Shown in pieces: positions 34,159 through 43,096 of a stretch of DNA of 64,000 nucleotides (position 1 is its first letter; each line of letters begins with the position of its first letter). This DNA comes from Ganoderma boninense (lineage: Eukaryota > Basidiomycota > Agaricomycetes > Polyporales > Polyporaceae). The stretch lies in NCBI GenBank assembly GCA_002900995.3, contig CM035309.1, positions 496,001 to 560,000 of the forward strand, read 5' to 3'. A model generated the notes under the pieces. It was not told where the DNA came from. It worked only from the letters and a program-made list of their open reading frames with translations, and did not search any database. Position numbers and translations under genes: made by a program.

Positions 34159-35903
34159 GACGTCCAATGTCTTCTTGGATTACCATGCAGACCTCCTCCC
34201 CGTCGAGCTACGCCTCAACCAGGTCGCCCATCGCGCAGCTGCACGGCTCGCGTCGCTTCCCGACTCCCACCCCCTCTACAAGGCGACCCGGCGATGCACC
34301 TCACAGTACCCCCGCTTTCATCGCTCCCCGTTGCACGAGCTTTTCCACTGCTTCCCGGACCTCCGACAGGTGGCGACAGTGTGTCGCACGTCGCCGCTCT
34401 CGCGTGCTGGTGAGTCACCTTTTGAGCTTGTTGTTGCTGACACCAAGGGCGAGGCACAGTCTCAGGCGGCCGAGGTGCTCCAGGGGCGGGACACATGCGT
34501 CTTCATAAAAGGGTGCGCTTCGGGTTCGAAAATTGGAGCAGCTGCTGTGGCTGTCAAGCGTGACGGTGGACGCGTCTCCCGTCGAGTATCCCTCGGGCCT
34601 GCCGCACTCCGGCAGGTACACGATGGCGTGCTCGCGGCGATGACGCTCGCCCTGTGCGTCATCACAGACTGCCCTCGAGTCACCCGCGCCAGCATCCTCG
34701 TCCCCGACCGTGCGGCAGTCACAGCGCTCACCTCCCGGCCCGACCACCCCCTTGTCAGGCTATTCCTGACAGGGCTGTCCACCATAAAGCGCTGCGCCCG
34801 TCCCTCTCTGCGCCTCCGGATCGTCTGGGCACCTCTCCGAGGTGAAGGTGAGCACGAGCATCTGTGGTGCCAGGCACGCGATGATGCCGCACTAGCGGCG
34901 GGGGGTTCAGAGTCATCTGACCTCCCGCGCGCGGTGCTGACGACCTTGCACAACCTGCAAACGGAGCGCCATGTCCTGGTGAAGCAGTACAACGAGCACT
35001 TGCACACCGAGTGGAAGTTGGCATGGGAGGTCTCCCGGCAGGGGCACCATATTGGTCGCGTTGTGGACAATGCGCCGCCGGGCCCCGCGGTACTCAAGCT
35101 ATACCGAGGCCTATCCCGCCGGCAGTGCAGCATTCTCTCCCAGCTACGCAGCGGCCACGTTGGTCTCAACGCCTTCCTGGCACGGATACAAGCCATTGAC
35201 TCCCCCCTCTGTCTGACCTGCGCCGTACCCGAGACTGTGTCTCACTTCCTCTTCACCTGCCGCCGGTTCACCGCCGCCCGCCACGCCTTCAGGAAGGCCG
35301 TCAAGGGCCCTCTCACGCTGCGGAACACGATCGGCGACGTCAAGGCGAGGGCGGCAGTGCTCGACTTCGTGGACTCAACAGGACGATTCGAGGCGTACCG
35401 CGCCCCGTCGCAGTGACCTACCCCCACCCCCTTCCTCTTCCCTTTCCCTTCTCGTTTGCTCAACCGGTCTCCTTCTTCTTCTTTTACTGTAGTGTATTGG
35501 CTCCGGGGTTCTTCCGCCTCGCGCTCGCCTTTCTCTCGACTCCAGAGGGCCTCTCCCTCTCCACACCAACCCACCGGGCACGCCGCCCCTCGTACATTCT
35601 TGCAGTCCTCTCATCCCATTCTTTCTTCCTCTTCATGTCCTCCCTCAATGTCACCCACCTTACTACGCGCTTCCGTTCTCAGAGCATCAGTGCCCCGGAC
35701 CGCGCTTCCATTCCGATCCCTCCTGTAACACATACGCCCTATGTCACCATGTATCACTTAGCATCCCCTCCCATTCACTCACTTACTGTATCGGTAGCCC
35801 CCCAGTGCAGCCGTACCGTACTGTAGTTAGGATAGTGACAGTGGCACCTTCGGCCGAGACGGCCTACATGCCACTATAATCCCTGAATTTATATATCTAT
35901 CTA
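34159..35903 (+). mobile_element. 5'-truncated non-LTR retrotransposon (LINE)
   Basis: The 1745-bp insertion lies between perfect 15-bp direct repeats (34144-34158 and 35904-35918). It begins inside the coding part, without a 5' region or reverse transcriptase, as expected for 5' truncation during target-primed reverse transcription. The 3' end is a non-coding tail of about 490 bases that finishes in TATATATCTATCTA instead of poly(A), a type of tail found in some fungal LINEs. The tail also contains GGCACCTTCGGCCGAGACGG, with a short inverted core, shortly before the end. Confidence 0.82.
34160..35416 (+). CDS. LINE ORF2 C-terminal fragment: RNase H-like region and zinc finger
   Basis: This uninterrupted frame of about 418 codons enters from the truncation point, so its first codons are not a true start. 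It opens FLDYHADLLPVELRLNQVAHRAA, typical of the stretch between reverse transcriptase and RNase H in fungal LINEs. An RNase H-like region follows (FIKGCASGSKIGAAAVAV, QVHDGVLAAMTLAL), then SRRQCSILSQLRSGHVGLNAFL and a C-x2-C-x7-H-x4-C finger (CLTCAVPETVSHFLFTC). The usual first acidic residue (TDGS context) is replaced (FIKGC), and the distal PGHxGxxGNExAD motif is not recognisable, so RNase H is probably inactive. Without a reverse transcriptase this copy cannot move on its own. Confidence 0.75.
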   Translation, partial: TSNVFLDYHADLLPVELRLNQVAHRAAARLASLPDSHPLYKATRRCTSQYPRFHRSPLHELFHCFPDLRQVATVCRTSPLSRAGESPFELVVADTKGEAQSQAAEVLQGRDTCVFIKGCASGSKIGAAAVAVKRDGGRVSRRVSLGPAALRQVHDGVLAAMTLALCVITDCPRVTRASILVPDRAAVTALTSRPDHPLVRLFLTGLSTIKRCARPSLRLRIVWAPLRGEGEHEHLWCQARDDAALAAGGSESSDLPRAVLTTLHNLQTERHVLVKQYNEHLHTEWKLAWEVSRQGHHIGRVVDNAPPGPAVLKLYRGLSRRQCSILSQLRSGHVGLNAFLARIQAIDSPLCLTCAVPETVSHFLFTCRRFTAARHAFRKAVKGPLTLRNTIGDVKARAAVLDFVDSTGRFEAYRAPSQ

Positions 35904-35918
35904 CCTTGGTAGTTTTTC
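35904..35918 (+). repeat. Right target-site duplication of the LINE
   Basis: CCTTGGTAGTTTTTC, identical to 34144-34158. The site lies about 350 bases upstream of the next start codon at 36265, so the LINE landed in or near that gene's promoter. Confidence 0.85.
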
Positions 35919-36264
35919 AGCGCATGAAGTTGAAGTCCGTCTCCATTTCCGTCTTTCCTTCTGTCTCCATCCGCCGTCTCTGCGGGAGAGGATATCATGA
36001 TACGCATCTCCAGTGTCGCATCTGGCGGTGCCTGTAACTCACCTCCAGGCTTCTTAGGCGGTGTTCTAGATCATGGACGTGTTCCGGCTACGCCCCAAAT
36101 CCGGCCGCCTCCACCAGGCCCCCGTTTAGCGCCAGCAACCTGGGGGTTCTGGAGGCAGAGGAGCGATGGCAGCTCTTCTGCTCCTATACCTTGACTACGA
36201 CCCCCTGCTGGCCAGCTCCCCGCCTCTCTCTCACCCTCCTTCATCTCCGTCCTGCATTGAAGCC

Positions 36265-37037
36265 ATGGCTCCGCCCCACCAGGCACCGTGGCTCCTGCTT
36301 CTCGACCGGCTGGCCGCGCATCTCGAAGCACACAAGTCCGAGAAGTACAGCGAAAAGGACAGAAAGGCGAGGGGCAAGAAGCTCGTCAAAATTCTGGCGG
36401 ACGTGTGCACCGTCGTGCGGGACGCGGAGAGGAAGGCATCCCAGGAGTTAACGGACATTGTCGAGAAGGCACACGGAATGCTTAATGACGCCCTTCGGTA
36501 CGCATATAGTCAACCTGGCGGCTTCTCGTATATGGCCACTTTCGCACATTCGGAAGATGAGCCGTTCGTGGAGGACGCGCTAGAGCATACTGGTCCGTCA
36601 CATTTAGCGTTTCTGTTAGCCGTATTGTCTCAGCGAGCCATCAGGTTCGGACATCCTCGATGCCTTCCTCAAAGTGTATGCTACCCTCGTGAAACCTGGA
36701 GCTCGTGAGTATCCATTTAATACTTCGGGTTTGTGTTGGAGAAAGAAATGGCGAGATGGTGTTCCGTCACAGCGTACATTACGTGTTTTGTTGAACCTTT
36801 CATATCGACTGTTGAATGCTACCGAACGTTTCAGTACCCATGCTGACCTGTCTGCCTACCAGCAACACCAAGACTTCCGGCCTTCGCACGTATTCGCCCA
36901 TGGACGAAGTCACCTCGGCCTCATCCACTAACGACACGGTTGTCGCGTTTCCGCGGCGGATTCGTTCCCACTGCGTCGCCAGACATGCCTCTAGCCCACA
37001 CCATTTACCAAGCGCGTGCTCAACTCACCGTCGATAG
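36265..37037 (+). CDS. Small hypothetical protein overlapping the WD40 gene
   Basis: Three exons, 36265-36497, 36634-36704 and 36835-37037, giving about 168 residues. Exon 1 codes a charged helical protein (LLLLDRLAAHLEAHKSEKYSEKDRKARGKKLVKILADVCTVVRD); exon 2 codes SGSDILDAFLKVYATLVKPGA; exon 3 is Ser/Thr-rich. All junctions keep phase. An in-frame ATG at 36166 would add a leader of 33 residues. The odd point is the 3' end: the frame stays open to 37037 and so overlaps the first 53 bases of the WD40 coding sequence in another frame. I looked for a splice that would join the two frames and found no donor of the right phase. The two ORFs may be separate genes on one transcript, or the last exon may be wrong. 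Function unknown. Confidence 0.5.
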
Positions 37038-38650
37038 CACTATACCTTCCGTCCCTTTCGACATGTCGTTATCTTCCTGTGGCACCATCCTCGCCATGGC
37101 CAGCGGCAGCGGGTGGAAAGCGCGCGAGCCCGCCTTACATTATTATCTCCTCAACGACCAGTCGGCAAGCTTCATGGAGGGTGTGACGATGGATCCTGGT
37201 CTGTCAGGCGTCCCGCACCACGTCACGACGGACGAGTCGCGCAACTTGGTGTTCCTTGCCGACGACGGCCGCATCAAGTCATTCTCGTTCGCGCCAGCGG
37301 AGTCTGGAAAGGTCCCGAAACGCCTCCCGAACGTGCACACCATGAACACGCAGTGTGGCTGCAGCGGTCCACTCGCAGTCCTTCCCAACGGCCGCCTCGC
37401 GCGCGCAGGCGCAGGCAAAGTCACGATCTGGAACCTGGACGCCCTCGAAATGCACCAGGACGCGCCCGGGAAGCTGATTGGGGAGGGCACGCTCAGTCTT
37501 GATGGCAGCTCCCGTGCTGATCCCAGCGTGGTCGAGATGTCCACCGGCAGTCCCCCCGACGCGATCATCAGGCTTACCTCCGACCCCTCATTTTCCCCCG
37601 CGGTGTGGCACTTGCACACACCGAGCGGCCAACTACTGTGTGCCGAGCACGCGGACCAGACTGGGGGCTACGCTTGCATGTCCGTCGACCTCGAGCACGG
37701 GGGACGTCGCGTCGCGCGCTATCTCGGGCATGGGGGCGAGGTCAAGAGGATCACGACGAGCGCTGGGGACCCGAACTTGTTCGCTACCGCTGGAAGCGAC
37801 GGCTACGCGAGGCTGTTCGACGTGCGGCGACCGTTGCCCGTGCTCACGTTCAACACGGGCCTGCAGCGCGAGGCGTGCAACGACGTCGTGCTTGTGCACC
37901 CTGACGGCGTCCCGAGTGAGTGCATCCTGACTTCTCCGTCATTTAAGAATACGAATATAGCGATGATGAAAGCTCATGCTGACCGCCCGACTGTGCTCAT
38001 ACAGCGCTGTTCACCGCGGGCGACGTCACCCAGCAGGTCAAGATGTGGGACATCCGTGCTGAAGAGTGCGTGTACGAGCTCGCGACGGGCAACAACGCCG
38101 TCACCGGCCTCGCATGGGACGACACGCGCGCCTCGCTGTACGTCGCCACGGAGTGCCGGTACATCAACCGCATGGGCCTCCGCACCGGCTACCGTCGCGC
38201 ACGCACGCCGCGCTGGGCGACGTGGGCGGCGGTCGAGAAGGAGTACAAGGCGCACAAGGAGGCGGCGAAGAAGGGCATCGTGCAGGAGGAGTACGGCGGG
38301 AAGGACTACCCGGACGTGTACGACGCGTACGCGTACCTGGACGACGACGAGACGGAGGTGGAGGAGAGCAGCGACGACGAGGATGACGACGAGGCGGACG
38401 TGGACGAGGCGTACTCGGCAGACATGCGCTGGCCCGCAAAGTGCTTCCACAAAGAGAGCTTCTTCGGGTACGCATATGATGCTGGCGAACACGCCCTGCG
38501 TGAGTTTTCTTTCGTTTCGGGTTCCTTCTCGTCGCTTCGTCTTGTCGGGTGCATGCTGATTCACGATGATGTTTGCGCACAGTTCGCTGGCACTTCAAGG
38601 ATACCCCGGACATCACCCAGCTCCCAGCGAGCACGAGCGCCGATGACTAG
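36985..38650 (+). CDS. WD40-repeat protein
   Basis: Three exons, 36985-37915, 38005-38499 and 38583-38650, giving 497 residues. WD-type blades are seen in VTIWNLDALE, GHGGEVKRITTSAGDPNLFATAGSDGYARLFDVRRP and QQVKMWDIRAEECVYELATGNNAVTGLAWDDTRASLYVATE. The C-terminal third carries a KEYKAHKEAAKKG helix, an acidic stretch (EVEESSDDEDDDEADVDEAY), then RWPAKCFHKESFFGYAYDAGEHAL, which I recognise from a widespread, functionally undescribed Agaricomycete WD40 family. WD40 propellers usually act as interaction scaffolds; no partner can be read from the sequence. The start MPLAHTIYQARAQLTV was chosen because it directly precedes the first conserved strand, VPFDMSLSSCGTILAMASG. Splices at 37916-38004 and 38500-38582 keep phase. 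Confidence 0.8.
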
Positions 38651-39323
38651 ATTGATACCCCCATTGGCCACCGACGCCTCCCTCACCCCCACTCCATGCA
38701 CGCTGCTGCTCTTCGCACCGACGGCTTTGTGACACCACCGACACACTACTTGGGTATACCCACTCTCATTCTTATCTTTATTCCTTCCGGTCTTGTACCC
38801 TTCGTTTGTTGTCTGTTTGTTTGTTGCACTCGACGGACATCCTTTACTCGTATTGGCGGATTCATTTGGCGGACTGGTACTTCACTGGCATTTAGGGCTG
38901 TTATTGGTTGGACTATGGACCGTCATTTTTATTGGTACTCGTTACTTTACACTCTATTTCCGTATCTTGTTGCACTAGCGGACGCATGCGATGACTTTGG
39001 ACTGCATAACATGTGGATGGGACACTCCCGACGGCTCCTTGGGCCCTTGTCTACGGTCTACCGCCTCGTGCCAGCCATCACAAGCTCAAGTCCTTCAATG
39101 GGCGGTTGCGGATCAGTTTGCGGACGTCCGGGTCAGTAACCCTAACCCCGCTGCTGTTGAGTGCTGACGGCGCTGACGGGTCTACGACATCTCACCTGTT
39201 TCAATGTGCCGCATCTCAACGTTCCTAGGTGACATTCCACATTCCCTTCGACGGTCTGACCAGAAAACTGCGATACTCACTGAGCTCACTGATAGAGCAA
39301 CCCTAGTACATACACTGGAAGTG
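38651..39323. other. Intergenic between WD40 gene and retroelement
   Basis: No gene is seen. The stretch includes the WD40 3' end. ATCTCAACGTTCCTAGGTGA at 39209-39230 resembles CCTCAACGTTCTTAAGGTGA found shortly upstream of F-box C2 (about 42940-42965), so the original promoter of F-box C1 may begin here and be separated from its gene by the retroelement. Confidence 0.4.
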
Positions 39324-39328
39324 ACATA
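39324..39328 (+). repeat. Left target-site duplication (ACATA)
   Basis: ACATA directly before the left LTR. The same five bases follow the right LTR at 40399-40403. Confidence 0.85.
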
Positions 39329-39511
39329 TGTTGGAGCACAGATTTTGGCAAGCGAGCGCTTGCTCGCCGGGAGTTCCCGACGTAGGATACGATGCGGGAT
39401 TGTACTTTTTTGTAGCTCATCCGTTTGCCTCTGTACCACGACGACGTACAGGACAACCGGAATTCCACTCGCTTTTGCTGCTCAGCTCGACCTCCGACGG
39501 TTTTTCCAACA
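39329..39511 (+). repeat. Left LTR, 183 bp
   Basis: Begins TGTTGGAGCACAG and ends GGTTTTTCCAACA. The ends form the inverted repeat TGTTGGA/TCCAACA with the canonical TG…CA termini. By eye it is identical to 40216-40398. Confidence 0.88.
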
Positions 39512-40215
39512 CAAACGGATCCTAGCCAGTCTAGCCGGCTAGTAAAATATAGGGCTAAAGGAGGTCCGAGCTCGCGCCGTTCCGAGCCGCCTCGACGTCG
39601 TCACGAGTCCGATTCGCTCGTCGCTACCCGAAGCCGCCTGGCGAGGCGCACCCGATGACACTGCTTCGCTGCAGTTGTTGAAGACCGAGGAGATGCCGCT
39701 GCTGACGAGCCCCGAGAGGCTGCTGATGAGCGCGCTGAGGCATGGCTTTCGAAGATGAGTCCTCTGCTGTTTTCTTACCCCCGAGATGAGACCACGAGGA
39801 GCCCGAGAAGAGCTACCCGAGAAGAGACCCCCCCTTCCCCGCGATCTGACGACCACGACGAACGACGATGGACGCGATTACCCCGATCTTCGCTGACTCC
39901 CGACGAACGAGTCGAGTGAGACCCCTCCCCCTTCCTTCCAGTGTCCCGACGACGATGCTGCGATCCCAGGCGAACCCTGCACCACCACCTTTCCCCGCTG
40001 ATCCCCAAGTCAAAGCGCACGGAGCCGCACGTGAGCATTTGCGCAGATGATTGGTCGCTGACCATGGGCGAGCACCGGAGTGCCTGTCTAGCCGATGAAG
40101 ATTTCCGAGCTGAAGCTGTTGAGGAGTTGAAGGTTTCTTTTGGTTTATGGGGGTGCGCAGACTGTTTTTCATTTCTGATTCTGTGTTGCTCGCAAGGCGC
40201 ACGCTTGTGGGGGTG

Positions 40216-40398
40216 TGTTGGAGCACAGATTTTGGCAAGCGAGCGCTTGCTCGCCGGGAGTTCCCGACGTAGGATACGATGCGGGATTGTACTTTTTTGT
40301 AGCTCATCCGTTTGCCTCTGTACCACGACGACGTACAGGACAACCGGAATTCCACTCGCTTTTGCTGCTCAGCTCGACCTCCGACGGTTTTTCCAACA
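40216..40398 (+). repeat. Right LTR, 183 bp
   Basis: Same sequence and length as the left LTR; I found no difference between them on reading. ACATA follows at 40399-40403. Confidence 0.88.
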
Positions 40399-40676
40399 AC
40401 ATAGCGTCGTAACGTTGTGGACCATCCTCAAAGTACAAACGGGGTTCTTAACTTTGGTGAGTCTATCCTGCCAAGTTCCGTTATCAGTCTTGCCCATGGA
40501 AGTGGAAGTTCTCACACAGCTGCAAAAGCAGATCGGGAGGTGCACGATTCCATATTCGAAATAGTTCCTCACATATTCACATATTATCAGTGAGTCTCTT
40601 GTCTTTGCATGGGCTTCTTCGGGTCTACAGAACCTCGGGATATTTTTGAATCATTAGTCTAGATCCGGAGGCCAAA

Positions 40677-40844
40677 ATGATATCGGACGACTTGCCTGAC
40701 TTTTCACAGCAGTGGCAACCTCTTCGACTCCCGTCTCAACTTGTACGTGCAGACTTGCAGGTACAAGTACACCAGCGGTTCTCAGTGTTGGACGCCGTAG
40801 AGAGGGCAATCATAAGGAACGCTCCGACTTGCGCATGGCTTTGA
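40677..40844 (+). pseudogene. Out-of-frame relic of the F-box C1 N-terminus
   Basis: A 55-codon ORF starting MISDDLPDFSQQWQPLRLPSQL. It matches the N-terminus of the neighbouring paralog (SPDPSQHGEPLRIPSGLVFAD, then AW before NRSLPIN), but here it ends in TGA because five bases (CTTTG) stand between the TGG codon and AATCGC. It therefore reads as a severed N-terminal extension that now acts as an upstream ORF overlapping the presumed start at 40835. Confidence 0.55.
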
Positions 40845-42403
40845 ATCGCTCTCTGCCCATCAATCGTCTGCCAAACGAGCTTCTCGTCTCCATCTTCGCT
40901 CATGTCGCTGACGCCTTGTCCACGGATGGATCCGGCATCTACTCCCATCGGCGCTACCCGGGCACCAAGTGGACCAAACTCATCTTCGTCTGCCGCTGTT
41001 GGCGCGACGTTGCCTATGCCTCGCCCATGCTGTGGCGCGCTATTCTTATGCGATCGACCAGATACACGGAGCGCGCCTTGGCTCTATCCGCCCCGGCCAC
41101 CGTCGACATTTTCTTTGCGAAGTCTCAATGCAACCTGAAACTCCTCCAACTCCTCCAACCCCACACTCATCGCATCCGCACACTCCATTTCGAGTCCATG
41201 GACGAGACAACATGGAGGTCTACCGCAACGACGTTCCTTCAGGACAGCGGCGGGATGCCAGCTTTGGAATCTCTAGAGCTACCGTGTCATTTCCAGAATA
41301 CCCGGGAGCCAAGATCTACAGATGACGATTGCCTGGACATTCAGTGCACTTCAGGGCGCTTTCCCCGCCTTCGATCGCTCACCGTGGCGCTCACCGTGGC
41401 TCCCCACGACATTCAACTGTACGCTCGACTACGCAAGCTCTCTCTGAGCGATTGTCGCTGCAATTTTTCCTTCAGCCACTTCTTGGAGGTATTGGGAGCC
41501 AGCACAAGTCTGGAAACCCTAGAGCTAGCCTCGGTTTTGCAACGTATCCAAGGAGACTGGGTTGGAAACGTCGTCACCAGCGAGAACCCAGTGTCTCTGC
41601 AGCACCTGAAGTTGCTGGAGCTAGTGGCCCACCCTCCCATTTACACATCTCGTTTCCTTTCTCATATCTTGCTAGCGCCCTCCGCAATGATCTGGATCAG
41701 CGGCGACCTTGAAGGCGTTGCAGAGGAGGACATCACAGAGACCGTTTCCTCCATGTTGCCCCCAAACCCGGCTAATGTCTTTCCCGCGCTTGCATTAGCG
41801 ACGAATGCGGTCGTCCACATATACGACTCAGAGTACTCACTTTCCTACTCCATTGAGCCTTTCAGCGAAACATCGCCCCTTATGACCTTCCTCCTCGAGT
41901 CTTCCGCAATCCCATCGTGGAGTCGCTTCTCCGGCCACCACGCGGCGCATGACCTCCTCAGCGTCTTGCCTGGCGCCCCGTTGAACATGCTCGATTTCTC
42001 AGCAGACCGCAGCGGTATAGCCTCCGAAATATGGGCGGAGATATTCGGCACATATCCCCTCCTAGAGACCTTGGAACTAGGGATAGATGGAACCACCGAA
42101 ACAACCTTCGCCGGTCTCATGAACGCTGCCCCAGCGCTGAACTCGCTTGTCCCATGTCCAAGGCTTCGAACCGTCAAAATCACAGGACAATTCTCGGAGG
42201 AAGCCACCAACGTCACTCTTCAATGCCTTCGTGACCGTGCGGCAAAGGGCCATCAGTTGGAGACAATTGCGATGGAGCTTTGGGGGGCGGAGGAAGGGCA
42301 AGATCTGCTCCTGGAGACCAATTACCTCCCGCAGTTGGAAGAGCTTGTTACGGAACGTTGTATGTGCGTGTGTAGTGAGTGGGTCCTCTCTTCCCGTGGT
42401 TGA
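40835..42403 (+). CDS. F-box protein, family C copy 1
   Basis: About 522 residues in one exon, with the F-box near the start: LPINRLPNELLVSIFAHVADAL…WTKLIFVCRCWRDVAYASPMLWRAILM. A Leu-rich C-terminal part follows (FPRLRSLTVALTV, YARLRKLSLSDCRCNF, LETLELASVLQRIQGDWVG, FGTYPLLETLELGIDGTTE). It is probably an SCF substrate adaptor by family; the target is unknown. I start it at ATG 40835 because MALNRSLPIN joins the conserved frame directly; 40712 is possible but out of homology. A GTGAGT after TGTATGTGCGTGTGTA near the end suggests that the natural 3' end may be spliced to a short last exon. The miniature retrotransposon lies about 280 bases upstream of 40677, inside the likely promoter. Confidence 0.7.
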   Translation: MALNRSLPINRLPNELLVSIFAHVADALSTDGSGIYSHRRYPGTKWTKLIFVCRCWRDVAYASPMLWRAILMRSTRYTERALALSAPATVDIFFAKSQCNLKLLQLLQPHTHRIRTLHFESMDETTWRSTATTFLQDSGGMPALESLELPCHFQNTREPRSTDDDCLDIQCTSGRFPRLRSLTVALTVAPHDIQLYARLRKLSLSDCRCNFSFSHFLEVLGASTSLETLELASVLQRIQGDWVGNVVTSENPVSLQHLKLLELVAHPPIYTSRFLSHILLAPSAMIWISGDLEGVAEEDITETVSSMLPPNPANVFPALALATNAVVHIYDSEYSLSYSIEPFSETSPLMTFLLESSAIPSWSRFSGHHAAHDLLSVLPGAPLNMLDFSADRSGIASEIWAEIFGTYPLLETLELGIDGTTETTFAGLMNAAPALNSLVPCPRLRTVKITGQFSEEATNVTLQCLRDRAAKGHQLETIAMELWGAEEGQDLLLETNYLPQLEELVTERCMCVCSEWVLSSRG

Positions 42404-43096
42404 CAGTTAAGCACTGACTGATTGAACGTGGATCCCAAGATCACCTGTGACTGCTAGCAACGTGCGCTGAAATAGCGCTTCGCATGTGTAGTGCAGCGCG
42501 AGGAGCCTGCTTCTGGGTTTCTAGAGCACTAGTTGTAGCGCGCCATTTCTCCTCTATTTCTTGAACGCTTTCGATCCCACTCTCGCACACTTTACCGTGA
42601 TAGCCTGGTCCTACTCTCACTGCGAAGGTTCCGTCTGTCGCCAATCATGCTTTCAATACTCGTACGCCTCTAGTGTTTGCAAAGTATATGCTCATTGCTC
42701 ACATCCCGTTATCGCCGGCTGTCATCCAAACTACTTACTACGCGAGGCTCGAGCATGGAATTTCCAATGCCTTGTCAATAGTTTCTGCAGCGCCTCACGC
42801 GAACGGTGGTCGCCGGTCGGTCTTCGGGATTATCCGCGAGCCCTACCTCGTGCTGCACTAACTTTGACCGCAAGCAATCCCCTTATTCTTCCAACGACGC
42901 CGCCACTGACTATTATCCAGTTCGAAATGTCCCATTGTCGTCCACCTCAACGTTCTTAAGGTGAATAGTGTCAATAATTTGCTCGGAATGTTGCCGTACT
43001 GATGGGGGAACCTTGCGCGTGGAGGCTATCGACACTTTCTAGGAGCTTGGCTGGCGACTGACGTCTCCCCCCCCCCAAACTGTTTAGCCATATATT
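42404..43096. other. Intergenic between F-box C1 and C2
   Basis: No gene is recognised. A C run of about ten bases lies near 43067, and an AT-rich TATATTATG directly precedes the C2 start. Confidence 0.45.

Larger units (their letters stand above)
39329..40398. mobile_element. Miniature LTR retrotransposon (TRIM/LARD type)
   Basis: A 1070-bp element with two direct 183-bp LTRs and a 704-bp interior, bordered by the 5-bp duplication ACATA. The interior has no gag, protease, reverse transcriptase or integrase motif, and its open frames are short and Arg/Pro-rich, so it depends on enzymes from another element. A purine-rich TTGTGGGGGTG (40205-40215) directly before the right LTR could be the polypurine tract. 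Orientation is not certain; the position of this tract suggests the plus strand. Confidence 0.85.

Noticed and set aside
39539..40326. Open frames in the miniature retrotransposon interior and LTR as genes
   Set aside because: The same frame recurs in both LTR copies and no retroelement protein motif is present; the frames come from the repeat itself.
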